A stretch of DNA of 64,000 bases, from contig JAMKCF010000013.1 in assembly GCA_023634235.1 (NCBI GenBank), positions 16,741,705 to 16,805,704 of the forward strand, written 5' to 3'. Below the pieces are notes generated by a model. The model saw only the letters and a list, made by a program, of their open reading frames with translations, was not told the origin of the DNA and did not search any database. The position numbers and the translations under genes are program-made. Of the stretch, positions 61,901-63,419 are shown one piece after another (position 1 is the stretch's first letter; each line of letters begins with the position of its first letter). The DNA is from Pisaster brevispinus (taxonomy: Eukaryota > Echinodermata > Asteroidea > Forcipulatida > Asteriidae).

Positions 61901-63419
61901 TTCTTTCCTTTGTCCCTGTACTTAACAACCTCCCATAGACTTTGTACACAAAATTCCTTGTGGCGCAACCCAGTCTTTAAAATTCCCCTATGGAGACCTT
62001 TTGTGTAACCCTTTCTGTTTGTCCTCGGTCTCCATAAGGTAGCAAACATTAAAACAAAGTGTTACACTGTACCTCAGTAAACGAGGGTCCATTTCCAGCA
62101 AGTCTGCAAATACTTCCCATTTGAAGAAGATATCGTTTTGATAAGTTGTTGTTTTTTATTCCAATTGAGCTATTAAATCACCCAGTCCGAGGTTGATGTT
62201 GTCATTATGGGTATGTATCGTGTACTCTAATTTATTTATGATATCATCTTCAGATGTTCTTTAATGGGATTTGATCTGAACCGACATTGGCATGAACCAT
62301 CCCCCTGGGCTCATCCTACACTGCATGCCAACAAGCATCTCCTCATGGATATGAACGACAGCAATGTAAGTTCATTGTCTCATAAGCTATACTTGGTGTA
62401 CTGATTTTTGTTCATGGTTGCGTCACAAAGAAGAAACAATTGACGCCAATACTAATCAGGGCTCAAATTTTACACCAGACCGTAGGCCTGAGGCCAGTGA
62501 TTTTCGTGTCGGGGCCAGTAAATTCATGACCTGACAAGTCCAACAGTTTGTATTTTTCAATTGAATAACAAAAATAAATTATGTTCAAATGTTGACTTTG
62601 GGTCTGATATAGTTACCGTTCAATTCTGTAATCAATTATACTTAATACCATTAAGATAATTGAGATTAACCTTCTTTTACTTATCTTTTAGTTTGTTTTC
62701 ATTTAAAAGCAGTCAAATGCACGTTAAACTGTGTCAGTTTTTTTTCCTTCTCTTTTTAAATCGGGGCCCAATGTCATAGAGCTGCTTAAATCACAAAAAA
62801 TAACCGAGCACAACAAAAATTCGCTTACCAGATTTGGTTTACCAGCCAAAACACCATGTCACATGCACCACTTGTGACTGGTATCTTGCTCATTTCTGCT
62901 CAGCAGAAAATCATTAAGCAATATTTTCTGCTTAAGCAGCTCTATGAAATTGGGCCCTGGTGTTGTAGAAAAAAGTCTGGTCCAGTAAATATTAAGAGTT
63001 ACAAATCCCTGCGGCCTGTGGATTTTCTCCCCATTGATACCTGCTATTGAACCAAAATACAAACCAATCTTTCCATGTTCTGATAAGCAAATTTGAAAAT
63101 CTCCTCGATTATTGAAACTTATTCCCTATTATGCTGAATGTAATTCTAAACAACCATATTCTCGTGCAAAACCTCTCTGAGTGCAAGATGCAAATGTTGG
63201 CAGCTCTGACAATGCAAGCAGCCAAACTAAACCATGGTTTTTAATCTCTCTGATATTTTAATGCAGAAAATGGATGTTGATTTCTACGTTGATATTCACG
63301 CCCATTCGACACTTATGAACGGCTTTATGTATGGCAATGTTTATGATGATCCAGTCAGGTACGAGAAACAAGCCGTGTTCCCGAGACTAATGTGCGCAAA
63401 TGCCGAGGACTTCTCCATG
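6838..63419 (+). CDS. AGBL4: AGBL4 / cytosolic carboxypeptidase 6 (CCP6), multi-exon, 3' end outside window
   Basis: This entry is the join of the nine coding exons listed separately, 1070 coding bases in all. CCP6 belongs to the M14 CCP/Nna1 subfamily. It is a cytosolic zinc carboxypeptidase that removes glutamates from polyglutamylated tubulin and other proteins and is linked to cilia and microtubules. All introns start with GT and end with AG, and the exon phases join without a break. In order, the protein shows the CCP N-terminal domain (KKGHLIFDACFE, YDLFIRPDTCNPRFRVWF, YYYRCPDHRKNYVMSF, YQFAYCYPYSYT), then the peptidase domain with RVHPGETPAS (zinc His and Glu), LNPDGVYLGNYR, GFDLNRHW (substrate-binding Asn-Arg) and DIHAHST (third zinc His). 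Order and spacing match vertebrate CCP6 (about 500 residues). CCP6 is favoured over CCP5 because the match runs through both domains. The catalytic Glu and the C-terminus lie beyond 64000. No inactivating change is visible. Confidence 0.96.
7250..7285. repeat. Short perfect hairpin upstream of exon 3
   Basis: GGGTCATAC (7259-7267), loop CAAA, GTATGACCC (7272-7280) form 9-bp perfect arms. The arm sequence resembles the end of the repeat beginning near 22283 (TAGGGTCAT), so this may be two terminal repeats left after deletion of a MITE interior. It lies about 100 bp before the exon 3 acceptor. Confidence 0.6.
7382..7506 (+). CDS. AGBL4: AGBL4 exon 3
   Basis: The acceptor is CTCACATTCAG ending at 7381 and the donor is GTCAGC at 7507. 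The exon is 125 bases; it starts by completing Gly and ends in phase 0 after GAT CAG. It encodes NLGRVDCITEFEYDLF, then IRPDTCNPRFRVWFNFTVEN and VKADQ. This is the most conserved strand of the CCP-specific N-terminal beta-sandwich domain, nearly identical to vertebrate CCP6. The GTCAGC donor is slightly off consensus but the phase match leaves no doubt. Confidence 0.96.
7988..8082 (-). repeat. SINE family S fragment (tRNA-like head)
   Basis: The minus strand reads GTTAGCTCAGTTGGTAGAGC (A box), then CGGAGGTCACAGGTTGAAGT (B-box-like), followed by TCAATTTTTTTTTAGTTCAA. It is the same head and flank as the copies at 1488, 28010 and 39060, but truncated. Confidence 0.65.
8828..9307 (-). CDS. Unassigned 159-codon ORF inside AGBL4 intron 3, antisense
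   Basis: This is the longest minus-strand open frame not explained by a repeat. It starts at an ATG (9307) and ends at a TGA at 8828. The product is basic and polar with no membrane segment or signal peptide. The C-terminal 60 residues are rich in Lys, Gly and Asp. I recognise no domain. The region is less AT-rich than its neighbours, which itself favours long open frames. It could be a nested antisense gene, an exon, a decayed transposon ORF or chance. One such frame in a window of this size is not improbable. Confidence 0.15.
   Translation of the reverse strand: MKHSVSKLAGRSFEVFSECPRNNRRPNSLCTYMRTYQAGNHVAITDHTKLVKHLHNMLLLHIAPRGTQCTVRGQNHILVSGIGVLWENGSLAYTGYKPRRRVSGRDFIHQSGHLKFDKEKNRVKNSYLKMGGDHLETIEVKWIVGDDGKEGRGKNTPQA
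9380..9600. repeat. Low-complexity AATTCAATT-rich tract
   Basis: Repeated AATTCAATT/AATTCATTT motifs appear at both ends of a stretch with little other structure, ending in a poly(A) run at about 9587. It may be the remains of a retroelement 3' end. No coding sequence is seen. Confidence 0.45.
9755..9905 (+). repeat. SINE family C fragment
   Basis: It contains CACGTAAAAGAACCCAGAAC, GGTTAACCCCGGTGTTTCTG and TTCCTCAGGCTTGTGAGCTA. The same words occur, reversed, at 12820-12900 and 14945-15025. It lies about 520 bp upstream of exon 4. Confidence 0.6.
9966..10040 (+). repeat. Repeat family B fragment
   Basis: GAAATTTACCTTTCTTGTAT, TTGGAGGTACTTTTTACCAA and AAAGTGCCTTGCCC are decayed family B words, followed by a long A run (about 10041-10060). 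Confidence 0.45.
10428..10522 (+). CDS. AGBL4: AGBL4 exon 4
   Basis: The exon is 95 bases. The acceptor is TCTATCAACAG ending at 10427 and the donor is GTAAGA at 10523. It starts in phase 0 and ends after TG of a Trp codon. It encodes RVIFNIVNFSKTKSLYREGM followed by SPLVKSSSRPK and W (split). This exactly fills the segment expected between exons 3 and 5 in vertebrate CCP6. It contains no methionine-started frame of useful length, and a 65-codon frame in another phase overlaps it, so it is easy to miss. Confidence 0.96.
11503..11865. mobile_element. MITE family F (TTATACAGGRTTGGTA ends), intact
   Basis: The left end TTATACAGGGTTGGTAGAGC and right end TACCAATCCTGTATAA are inverted repeats of about 16 bp with one difference. 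The element is 363 bp and has no ORF. A second copy without the right end lies at about 35404-35745 and shares GTTCATGTTTTGTGT, AAAACCATGCACA and GGTTTTCAGATGCAGTTTTC. Confidence 0.8.
12010..12200. promoter_or_regulatory. Possible intronic enhancer with paired TTAATTAATT sites
   Basis: TTAATTAATT occurs twice, at about 12020 and 12060, with TGATAATTG between them. TGTATGAGGTG and CACCTCATACA (about 12138 and 12185) form an inverted pair. TAATTA cores are bound by many homeodomain proteins. The segment matches no repeat family elsewhere in the window. Function is not shown. Confidence 0.25.
12775..13125 (-). repeat. SINE family C, minus orientation
   Basis: In order, it shows GTAGCTCGCAAGCCTAAGG, GAACCAGAAACACCAGGGTT, CAAAGCAATCATGGCAAAGT, CTAGGACACAAGTGT, GACTCAAACCCACACTCTGC (B-box-like on the minus strand) and CTGCTTGACCACAACTTGCC. 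This is the order of the head and body seen in the copies at 43255 and 50790. Confidence 0.65.
13255..13530 (+). repeat. Repeat family B, internally reduplicated
   Basis: The core TTCATTGCCTTGGTGCCCCT is followed by three degenerate units, each with TGTTCCACTA...AGAAA...TTTCCTC(A/C)TAGAGGTGCC (about 13320, 13405 and 13460). This shows local tandem growth of the 3' half of the family. Confidence 0.65.
13942..14123. mobile_element. MITE family A, copy 3
   Basis: The ends CCAGGGCGGTTTCATAAAGC and AGCTTTATGAAATTGGACCC TGG are inverted. The interior carries CTGCTAAGCAGAAATGTGC. The length is 182 bp and there is no ORF. Confidence 0.75.
14270..14405. repeat. Repeat family K (CTTTTCAAAACC / GGGCTTTGG type)
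   Basis: The segment runs from GGGCTTTGGCTCTGGCTT to GGTTTTGAAAAGGCC. A reversed relative is at 37700-37835 (GGCCTTTTCAAAACCTCTGT, GGGCTCCGGCTTAGACTTCG, GAGCTGGAGCC). It is short and non-coding, and its ends are not fixed. Confidence 0.4.
14945..15030 (-). repeat. SINE family C fragment
   Basis: AAGGGTGCTTGCTACGTGAA, CCAGAAACACCGGGATCAAC and CCCTACTCTTCCAC match the reversed middle of the family seen at 9755. Confidence 0.5.
16790..16870. repeat. Purine-rich low-complexity tract
   Basis: A run of AAAAAGAAAAAGAAGAAAG type followed by CCCCCAAACAAACACCC. Open frames across it on the minus strand are composition artefacts. Confidence 0.7.
16999..17122. mobile_element. MITE family D (GCAGAGCTGCCAAC ends), copy 1
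   Basis: The left end GCAGAGCTGCCAACTCTCCC and right end AAGTGTTGGCAGCTCTGC are inverted repeats. The interior has CAATCTTTCCATG and TGATGAACGAATGTG. It is a short, internally deleted version (124 bp) of the copies at 39452 and 48829 (about 190-205 bp). Confidence 0.8.
17136..17250. repeat. Second inverted-repeat element directly beside family D copy
   Basis: GGAATTGGTGACTACGGCTA and TAGCCGTAGCTGCCAATTT form inverted ends about 115 bp apart. Inside are an ATCACCGCATCATCATGCGG hairpin and tandem CCTTAGCAACA units. It is non-coding and separated from the family D copy by only 13 bp. Confidence 0.6.
17580..17935. repeat. G-run-rich stretch with (GGGGA)n microsatellite
   Basis: Runs of G occur near 17609, 17635 and 17901-17914, followed by GGGGA repeats to about 17932. 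It could form G-quadruplexes on the + strand. No gene is seen. Confidence 0.65.
18175..18357. mobile_element. MITE family A, copy 4
   Basis: It starts CTGGGCCCAATTTCATACAG and ends GCAGCTCTATGAAATGGGCC C. The interior has GCTGAGCAAAGCTAAGCAGG and TTGTGCTTAGCAACTTTTAA. It abuts or overlaps copy 5 at the terminal GGGCCC. Confidence 0.8.
18352..18542. mobile_element. MITE family A, copy 5, sharing an end with copy 4
   Basis: The left end GGGCCCAATTTTATAGCTGC is shared with copy 4's right end. The right end is GCAGCATTATGAAATCGGG. The interior carries CTCATTTTTGCTAAGCAGAA. The two elements form a head-to-tail pair with a single common terminus. Confidence 0.75.
19456..19563. mobile_element. MITE family A, copy 6, internally deleted
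   Basis: The left end TGGGCCCAATTTCATAAAGC and right end GCTTAAGCAGAGCTGAAATT are present, but the element is only about 108 bp, so roughly 85 bp of interior is missing. Confidence 0.65.
20593..20620 (+). promoter_or_regulatory. Array of four AGGTCA/GGGTCA half-sites spaced as DR1
   Basis: AGGTCA, GGGTCA, GGGTCA and GGGTCA start at 20593, 20600, 20607 and 20614, each separated by one A. A one-base spacer (DR1) is the preferred site of RXR, HNF4 and COUP-TF nuclear receptors. It may equally be a simple 7-bp microsatellite. Regulatory use is inference. Confidence 0.3.
21773..22275. mobile_element. MITE family E with internal 124-bp tandem duplication
   Basis: The left end TTAAAGGGAGTTTATACCTT and TGGTAATTAC match the inverted right end CAATTACCAAAAGTATACCC TGCCTT. 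A unit starting TATGACCATAAAAACTTACT at 21813 repeats at 21937 (period 124) with few differences. The interior GATTTGAATCTGAGAAAGGC... stretch has a small hairpin (GGCTTCAGG..GGAGCCTTTCTC). I recall this family as abundant in sea star genomes. There is no ORF. Confidence 0.78.
22280..22740. repeat. Repeat family E2 (ACACTGTATTCAGCTGAAAC), copy 1
   Basis: It lies directly next to the family E element. The right half carries GCTGTTTTCTCAACAAGTAG, ACACTGTATTCAGCTGAAAC, TTGATAATTTTGCCTGTAAA and CAGCATTATGTTGACAAAAA. The same words occur in the same order at 27045-27275 and 55430-55590. The left part (GGTCATAGATTC...) is seen only here. Confidence 0.7.
25785..26210 (+). repeat. Repeat family G, copy 1 (+)
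   Basis: It begins TTAAAGACCAGCTTGAATGA, then AGTGATCTTTGCTGATATGC, GAAAAGCTCTGCTACGTCAT, GGCGGAAGTGTAGCTATTTT, CAAAACCTTGAGGTTGGGAC, AAAATTCAGAAGTGTACACA and TAGCATTCCCAT. Copies with the same order lie at 59797-60275 (+) and 47150-47595 (-). No ORF or clear inverted termini are seen. Confidence 0.78.
27045..27275. repeat. Repeat family E2, copy 2
   Basis: GTTTGCAAATGCTGCGGCCA, GCTGTTTTCTCAACAAGTAG, ACACTGTATTCAGCTGAAAC and TCAGCATTACGTTGACAAAA follow the same order as copy 1, ending CCTACCTTTAAA. Confidence 0.72.
28010..28275 (+). repeat. SINE family S, fullest plus-strand copy
   Basis: In order: GGTGTGATCCCTGGCTACAT, AATAGGGAGACTGCCAACAT, the tRNA-like part GGGCTAGATAGCTCAGTTGG (A box, 28111) with GTTGGTTCAAATCACG (B box, about 28160), then TTTGTCTTTGTTGAACCCCA and CAGTTTCCCTTGTGGTTTAT. 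The polymerase III promoter sits in the middle of the element, not at its 5' end, so the element may be composite. Confidence 0.75.
28458..28477. repeat. Poly(C) run
   Basis: A run of about 16 C, interrupted by one G at the left. Overlapping open frames here are artefacts of this run. Confidence 0.8.
29880..30320. other. CpG-richer non-coding patch in intron 4
   Basis: It has more CpG and mixed composition than its surroundings (for example GCGTGTTCACGGAGCGGCAT, CAGTTCGTCGCACGACCATC) and two CATATG E-boxes. No frame is open enough to be an exon. No match is seen to repeat families in this window. It is a candidate conserved non-coding element. Confidence 0.2.
30927..30985. repeat. CT microsatellite
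   Basis: Runs of CTCTCTCTC interrupted by CGTCTCTCG occupy this stretch. It is a simple sequence repeat. Confidence 0.85.
31625..31745 (+). repeat. Repeat family I, copy 1
   Basis: CAGGGCTCAAAAATAACACT, GCAGGCCTGAGGCCAGTGAT and CGGGCCAGTAAACTCAGGAG match the copy at 62456-62560. It contains the palindrome AGGCCTGAGGCC. Confidence 0.6.
33690..34040 (+). repeat. Repeat family B, two copies in tandem
   Basis: Copy one (about 33690-33835) and copy two (about 33890-34040) both carry TTGC(C/G)TCCATGCCCCTGG, CATTGCCTTGCTGCCCTTTG and AAATGTTCCAGTACAAGTT. Copy two keeps the CATGGAGGTGCCCTTTGC part that copy one has lost. The spacing (about 200 bp) suggests a segmental duplication of repeat plus flank: TAACTATTGA and TTGACTAGTT follow both. 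Confidence 0.72.
34376..34612 (+). repeat. SINE family C with tRNA-like head, plus orientation
   Basis: The head CTTGGCCAAGCGATAAAGCG followed by GTAGGTTCGAGTCCCGGTCT gives A-box-like and B-box-like polymerase III motifs. The body has ACACTTGTGTCCTTAATCAA, GTGTGTTGTGTAATTCACAT and CCAGTACACTTATTGC. This is the best-preserved head of the family. Confidence 0.75.
35076..35250. mobile_element. MITE family H (ATAGACCTTATGCA ends)
   Basis: The left end ATAGACCTTATGCACATGAC and right end TTGATTTCAATGGATAAGG-type sequence (TGGATAAGGTCTGT) are inverted. The interior has GGGCGCCCTCGCCTAGAGGT. A reversed-interior relative is at 37420-37575. It is about 175 bp and non-coding. Confidence 0.65.
35400..35745. 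mobile_element. MITE family F, copy 2, right end missing
   Basis: TTATACAGGATTGATAGAGC begins the element. The interior matches 11503-11865 closely through TTCATCATCAGTAAGCTTTC, then the match is lost before the right terminal repeat. Confidence 0.72.
37009..37225 (+). CDS. AGBL4: AGBL4 exon 5
   Basis: The exon is 217 bases. The acceptor is TTTTCATTTAG ending at 37008 and the donor is GTAGGT at 37226. Its first base completes the split Trp codon and it ends in phase 0. It encodes QRIPSKSVYYYRCPDHRKNY, VMSFPFAFDKEGDTYQFAYC, YPYSYTRMQTYLAAVEKRKL and DYFNRELLCLSV. The YYYRCPDHRKNYVMSF and YQFAYCYPYSYT motifs are signatures of CCP6-type N-terminal domains, at the border with the peptidase domain. 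The frame stays open for about 100 bases into the intron, but the vertebrate match stops at the donor. Confidence 0.97.
37420..37575. repeat. MITE family H relative
   Basis: It starts ATAGACCTTATGCATTGACG, contains CCCCTAAGCGAGGGCGCC (the reverse of the interior seen at 35105) and ends near TTGTCAAAGGTCCAT. It is probably a decayed or rearranged copy. Confidence 0.5.
37700..37835. repeat. Repeat family K, copy 2
   Basis: GGCCTTTTCAAAACCTCTGT, GGGCTCCGGCTTAGACTTCG and AATGAGCTGGAGCC mirror the segment at 14270-14405 in reverse order. Confidence 0.4.
37987..38122. repeat. Large near-perfect foldback
   Basis: The left arm ATATAGTTAGTGGCCTGACG, TTTCGACCCTAGCAGAG pairs with the right arm CTCTGCTACGGTCGAAGTGT, CAGGCCACTAACTATAT. 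Inner sequences TTTCTCGAAAGC and GCCTTCGGAAAA give a second small stem. The arms are about 38 bp with only a few mismatches. It is probably a MITE or the remains of a longer foldback transposon. Confidence 0.8.
39060..39215 (-). repeat. SINE family S, minus orientation, best tRNA-like fold
   Basis: On the minus strand, 39125-39197 gives GGCTAGA paired with TCTAGTC (acceptor-like, one G.T), GCTC...GAGC (D-stem), A box TAGCTCAGTTGGTAGAGC and B box GGTTCAAGTCC with a four-of-five T-stem. The anticodon stem is broken. The flanks AATTTTTCTTTGTTCAAATT and AGTTTCCCTTGTGGTTTATT are those of the SINE family, so it is not called a tRNA gene. Confidence 0.75.
39452..39660. mobile_element. MITE family D, copy 2 (long form)
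   Basis: GAAGAGCTGCCAATTCTTCC and ACAAATGTTGGCAGCTCTGT are the inverted ends. The interior has ATAAACCAATCTTTCCATGT, TTTCCTATTATGTTGAAGGT and AATTCTAAATATCTCCC. The length is about 205 bp. The open frame running through it is an artefact. Confidence 0.78.
41990..42145. repeat. Three-copy minisatellite (TTGAATGTTGTGATCAAATA)
   Basis: Units begin at about 42015, 42069 and 42114 with TTGAAT(G/A)TTGTGATCAA(A)TA, each followed by AGCTTCTTTTTT/AGAGCTTTTTTA-type sequence and GTTTGAAAAAA or GTTTCAAAAAA. The period is about 45-55 bp. Confidence 0.75.
43255..43490 (-). repeat. SINE family C, minus orientation
   Basis: GGGTTCTTTTACAAGCATTA, CTCATCTGAAGGACGAAGCA, AATAATGGTCAAGTGTCTTG, GACCTGGACTCGAACCCACA (B box on the minus strand) and CTTGACCACTCGGCCATGAC (A-box side) are in family order. 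Confidence 0.78.
44255..44490. repeat. Minisatellite of GTGTTTTGATGGATTCCATGAG units
   Basis: About eight degenerate units of 25-30 bp share GTGTTTTGA(T/G)GGATT(C/T)(C/T)ATGAG. The most alike neighbours start near 44395 and 44420. Edge units are increasingly diverged. No open frame across it looks coding. Confidence 0.75.
45900..46990. repeat. Degenerate (TTGA)n / (TTGG)n satellite interrupted by a LINE relic
   Basis: Clean runs of TTGATTGATTGA type occur at 45939-45955, 46108-46143, 46635-46670 and 46780-46825, with decayed TTGATTTGA words between and beyond. The segment 46144-46634 is not TTGA-like and looks inserted (see the LINE relic entry). Confidence 0.8.
46371..46640 (-). pseudogene. 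Probable 3'-terminal coding relic of a non-LTR retrotransposon
   Basis: The minus strand is open for 90 codons from the edge of the TTGA run to a TGA at 46373-46371. The frame has no initiator Met. It includes LIHHSRGRQREKVDLANYLI, then NFKDCLETWKYRIKSKILVE and HRYYQL. A Trp/Lys-rich C-terminal tail of this kind (W..RIKSKI.VE) resembles the ends of L1/Tx1-type LINE ORF2 proteins as I remember them, so assignment is tentative. A 3' UTR-like stretch follows down to about 46144, where the element meets AATC repeats again. The 5' end is truncated at the TTGA repeat. Confidence 0.42.
47043..47082 (+). CDS. AGBL4: AGBL4 exon 6 (40 bp)
   Basis: This very short exon has acceptor TTTACTTCCCTAG ending at 47042 and donor GTAAGT at 47083 (perfect consensus). 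It encodes QQRKLDLLTISST plus the first base of a Glu codon. QQRKLDLLTI is the same in vertebrate CCP6 and links the N-terminal domain to the peptidase domain. Skipping it would shift the frame (40 is not a multiple of 3). A minus-orientation family G repeat begins about 70 bp downstream and the TTGA satellite ends just upstream. Confidence 0.95.
47150..47595 (-). repeat. Repeat family G, minus orientation
   Basis: Read in reverse, it gives the family order: AAAGACCTACTTGAACGAAA, AAGTGATCTTTGCTGAAATT, TTTGACGCAGACATCAATGG, GCAGAAGTGTTTCTAGTTTT, TCAAAACCTCGAGGTTGAGC and AATAGCATTCCC. It is the only one of the three copies in this orientation. Confidence 0.75.
48030..48200 (+). repeat. Repeat family B copy
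   Basis: AGGCGTGGAATTACACGGAG, TTGCCCCTGGTCTTGGCCTT, TTTCCCATAGACTTTAAATG, GAAGTGCCCTTTGCAAAATG and TGCCTTGCCCTCTCAAAGAT are closest to the pair at 4643-5070. Confidence 0.72.
48829..49016. mobile_element. MITE family D, copy 3
   Basis: The inverted ends are GCAGAGATGCCAACTCTCCC and CAAATGTTGGCAGCTCTG. The interior has ATAAACCATGTTCTGATGAA and CTGATTATGGAAAGTTTTTG. The length is 188 bp. Confidence 0.78.
49820..49952. promoter_or_regulatory. Possible regulatory element with AACCGGTT (Grainyhead-type) motifs
   Basis: AACCGGTTTGAACCGGTC (49931-49948) holds two adjacent copies of the palindromic AACCGGTT core favoured by Grainyhead/GRHL factors. A related AAACCGGCTC lies about 95 bp upstream. 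The patch is less AT-rich than its surroundings and is not part of a repeat family seen here. Confidence 0.25.
50340..50460 (-). repeat. SINE family S, decayed
   Basis: GGGTTGAATGAAGAAAAATT, CACCTGTGACCTCCTGATTA and CTGGTGCTCGACCAACT follow the reversed SINE head seen at 1488, but the A box has mutated. Confidence 0.6.
50790..51048 (-). repeat. SINE family C, minus orientation, long copy
   Basis: CACCTTAAAAGGGTTTACAA, GGTGCTGCGGCGCCACTTGG, CTGGTTCTTTTACGAGCATT, ATCCGAAGGATGGAGCAATA, GACCAGGACTCGAACCCACA (B box on the minus strand). The 136-codon plus-strand frame that covers it is an artefact of the repeat. Confidence 0.78.
51650..52660. other. GC- and CpG-rich patch of unknown role in intron 6
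   Basis: This is the most GC-rich kilobase in the window, with CpG-rich words such as GATGCGGCGCCGCGGCACGT (about 52400), CGAGCGTGAGCGCAGACAC and CGCGTGCACCGGTG. Several short frames of 60-90 codons are open on both strands, as expected from base composition; I recognise none. It shows no similarity to the repeat families here. It could be an alternative promoter, a nested antisense transcript start or a conserved enhancer. Confidence 0.3.
54401..54670 (-). pseudogene. LINE reverse transcriptase C-terminus, decayed
   Basis: The minus strand reads VASLCLFYRHFQCV (54668-54627), then after a frameshift and missing codons SDLVPPIRMFERETRLSACS (from about 54628), continuing SHPCTLALLRCRTK, FFPRTASLWNSFPG, ACFPPSYNLDCFKRNINSYL and a stop. 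The R-T-K...S-F-F-P-R-T...W-N-S pattern followed by F-K is the classic carboxy end of jockey/CR1-type non-LTR retrotransposon polymerases. It lacks the catalytic region and is not functional. Confidence 0.8.
55190..55425. repeat. SINE family S pieces in unusual order
   Basis: CAGCCATTTTCCTTTGTGGC (55215) and TGCTGCTGCTTCCTAGGTTG are followed by GGGTGTGTTCCCTGGCTACA, AATAGGGAGACCGCCAGTAT and TTAGGGCTAAATAT, where the A box would begin. The copy then stops and family E2 sequence follows directly. Confidence 0.55.
55430..55590. repeat. Repeat family E2, copy 3
   Basis: TGCTGTTTTCTCAACAAGTA, TAGACACTGTATTCAGCTGA, TTTGGCCTATATTAATCAGC and AGACCCTACCTTTAA match copies at 22485 and 27060. It is joined without spacer to the truncated SINE. 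Confidence 0.7.
55884..55956. repeat. (AATC)n microsatellite
   Basis: AATCAATCATTCAATCAGTC followed by about eight perfect AATC units. It is the complement of the TTGA-type repeats at 45900-46990. Confidence 0.85.
56488..56513. repeat. (AAAT)n microsatellite
   Basis: About six AAAT units after AAGAT. Confidence 0.85.
58609..58765. repeat. Three-copy tandem repeat (TTTAAACCAACTGTACAAT)
   Basis: TTAAACCAACT occurs at 58620, 58682 and 58737, with CTGTACAAT after the first two and TTTATAATGG after the third. TAGTTCATCAACTAGGAAA / TATTTCATCACCTGAGAACT link them. The periods are about 62 and 55 bp. Confidence 0.72.
59797..60275 (+). repeat. Repeat family G, copy 3 (+)
   Basis: TTAGAGACCAGCTTGAATGA, GGTGATCTTTGCTGAAATTC, GTGCTTTTCAGACAGATTCG, GTCAACAGCAGAAGTGTAGC, TCAAAACCTTGAGGTTGGGG and GCATTCCCATT are in the same order as at 25785. 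The 479-bp copy ends about 120 bp before exon 7. Confidence 0.78.
60396..60485 (+). CDS. AGBL4: AGBL4 exon 7 (zinc site H-x-x-E)
   Basis: The exon is 90 bases. The acceptor is TTTTTCCTGTTGCAG ending at 60395 and the donor is GTATGA at 60486. It starts by completing Glu and ends after the first base of Gly. It encodes ENLEPDVKQRVVFVTARVHP and GETPASYVCQ. The R-V-H-P-G-E-T motif supplies the first two zinc ligands (His and Glu) of the M14 carboxypeptidase fold, so the catalytic domain begins here. Both ligands are intact. Confidence 0.97.
61066..61180 (+). CDS. AGBL4: AGBL4 exon 8
   Basis: The exon is 115 bases. The acceptor is TTATTACTTATGCAG ending at 61065 and the donor is GTAAGA at 61181. 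It encodes GLIDFLLSQHPIARVLRDHV and VFKIVPMLNPDGVYLGNY plus two bases of Arg. The N-P-D-G-V motif is a conserved M14 loop. The donor at 61181 is the one to use: reading through gives AGG TAA, an immediate stop. The last 40 or so bases of this exon plus its donor are repeated four more times downstream (see the minisatellite). Confidence 0.96.
61181..61560 (+). repeat. Minisatellite built from the 3' end of exon 8 and its splice donor
   Basis: The word GATGGGGTATATCTGGGCAA occurs in the exon at 61155 and again at 61240, 61321, 61406 and 61491 (periods 85, 81, 85, 85). Each copy keeps about 45 bases of exon, a donor (CTACAGGTAAG or CTACTGGTGAG) and intron sequence GACTAAACCCAAATCATGCT. The two CTACTGGTGAG copies also share the GTGTGTAGAGGTTGTACCC variant downstream, so a higher-order unit of about three repeats is likely. 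No copy has an acceptor, so they are not separate exons. Confidence 0.9.
62254..62365 (+). CDS. AGBL4: AGBL4 exon 9
   Basis: The exon is 112 bases. The acceptor is ATATCATCTTCAG ending at 62253 and the donor is GTAAGT at 62366. The first base completes Arg; the exon ends in phase 0. It encodes CSLMGFDLNRHWHEPSPWAH and PTLHANKHLLMDMNDSN. G-F-D-L-N-R carries the Asn-Arg pair that binds the substrate carboxylate in M14 peptidases. The Arg-to-Cys-Ser junction shows exon 8 must be spliced at its first donor. Confidence 0.96.
62456..62560 (+). repeat. Repeat family I, copy 2
   Basis: CAGGGCTCAAATTTTACACC, GTAGGCCTGAGGCCAGTGAT and GGGGCCAGTAAATTCATGAC match 31625-31745. Confidence 0.6.
62763..62960. 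mobile_element. MITE family A, copy 7 (well preserved)
   Basis: The ends GGGGCCCAATGTCATAGAGC and GCTCTATGAAATTGGGCCCT GG are inverted. The interior ACCATGTCACATGCACCACT, CTGCTCAGCAGAAAATCATT and TTCTGCTTAAGCAG are typical. The length is 198 bp. Confidence 0.82.
63055..63212. mobile_element. MITE family D, copy 4, left end lost
   Basis: AACCAATCTTTCCATGTTCT, TGAAAATCTCCTCGATTATT, ATGCTGAATGTAATTCTAAA and the right end GCAAATGTTGGCAGCTCTG are present. The left CAGAGCTGCCAAC end is missing. It lies about 55 bp before exon 10. Confidence 0.72.
63267..63419 (+). CDS. AGBL4: AGBL4 exon 10 (third zinc ligand), next exon outside window
   Basis: The exon is 153 bases, phase 0 at both ends. The acceptor is ATTTTAATGCAG ending at 63266 and the donor GTAAAA at 63420 is weaker than the others. 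It encodes KMDVDFYVDIHAHSTLMNGF, MYGNVYDDPVRYEKQAVFPR and LMCANAEDFSM. D-I-H-A-H-S supplies the third zinc ligand. The following conserved segment with the catalytic Glu (Y-x-L-E) must be in an exon beyond 64000. Nothing in 63420-64000 matches it. Confidence 0.95.
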
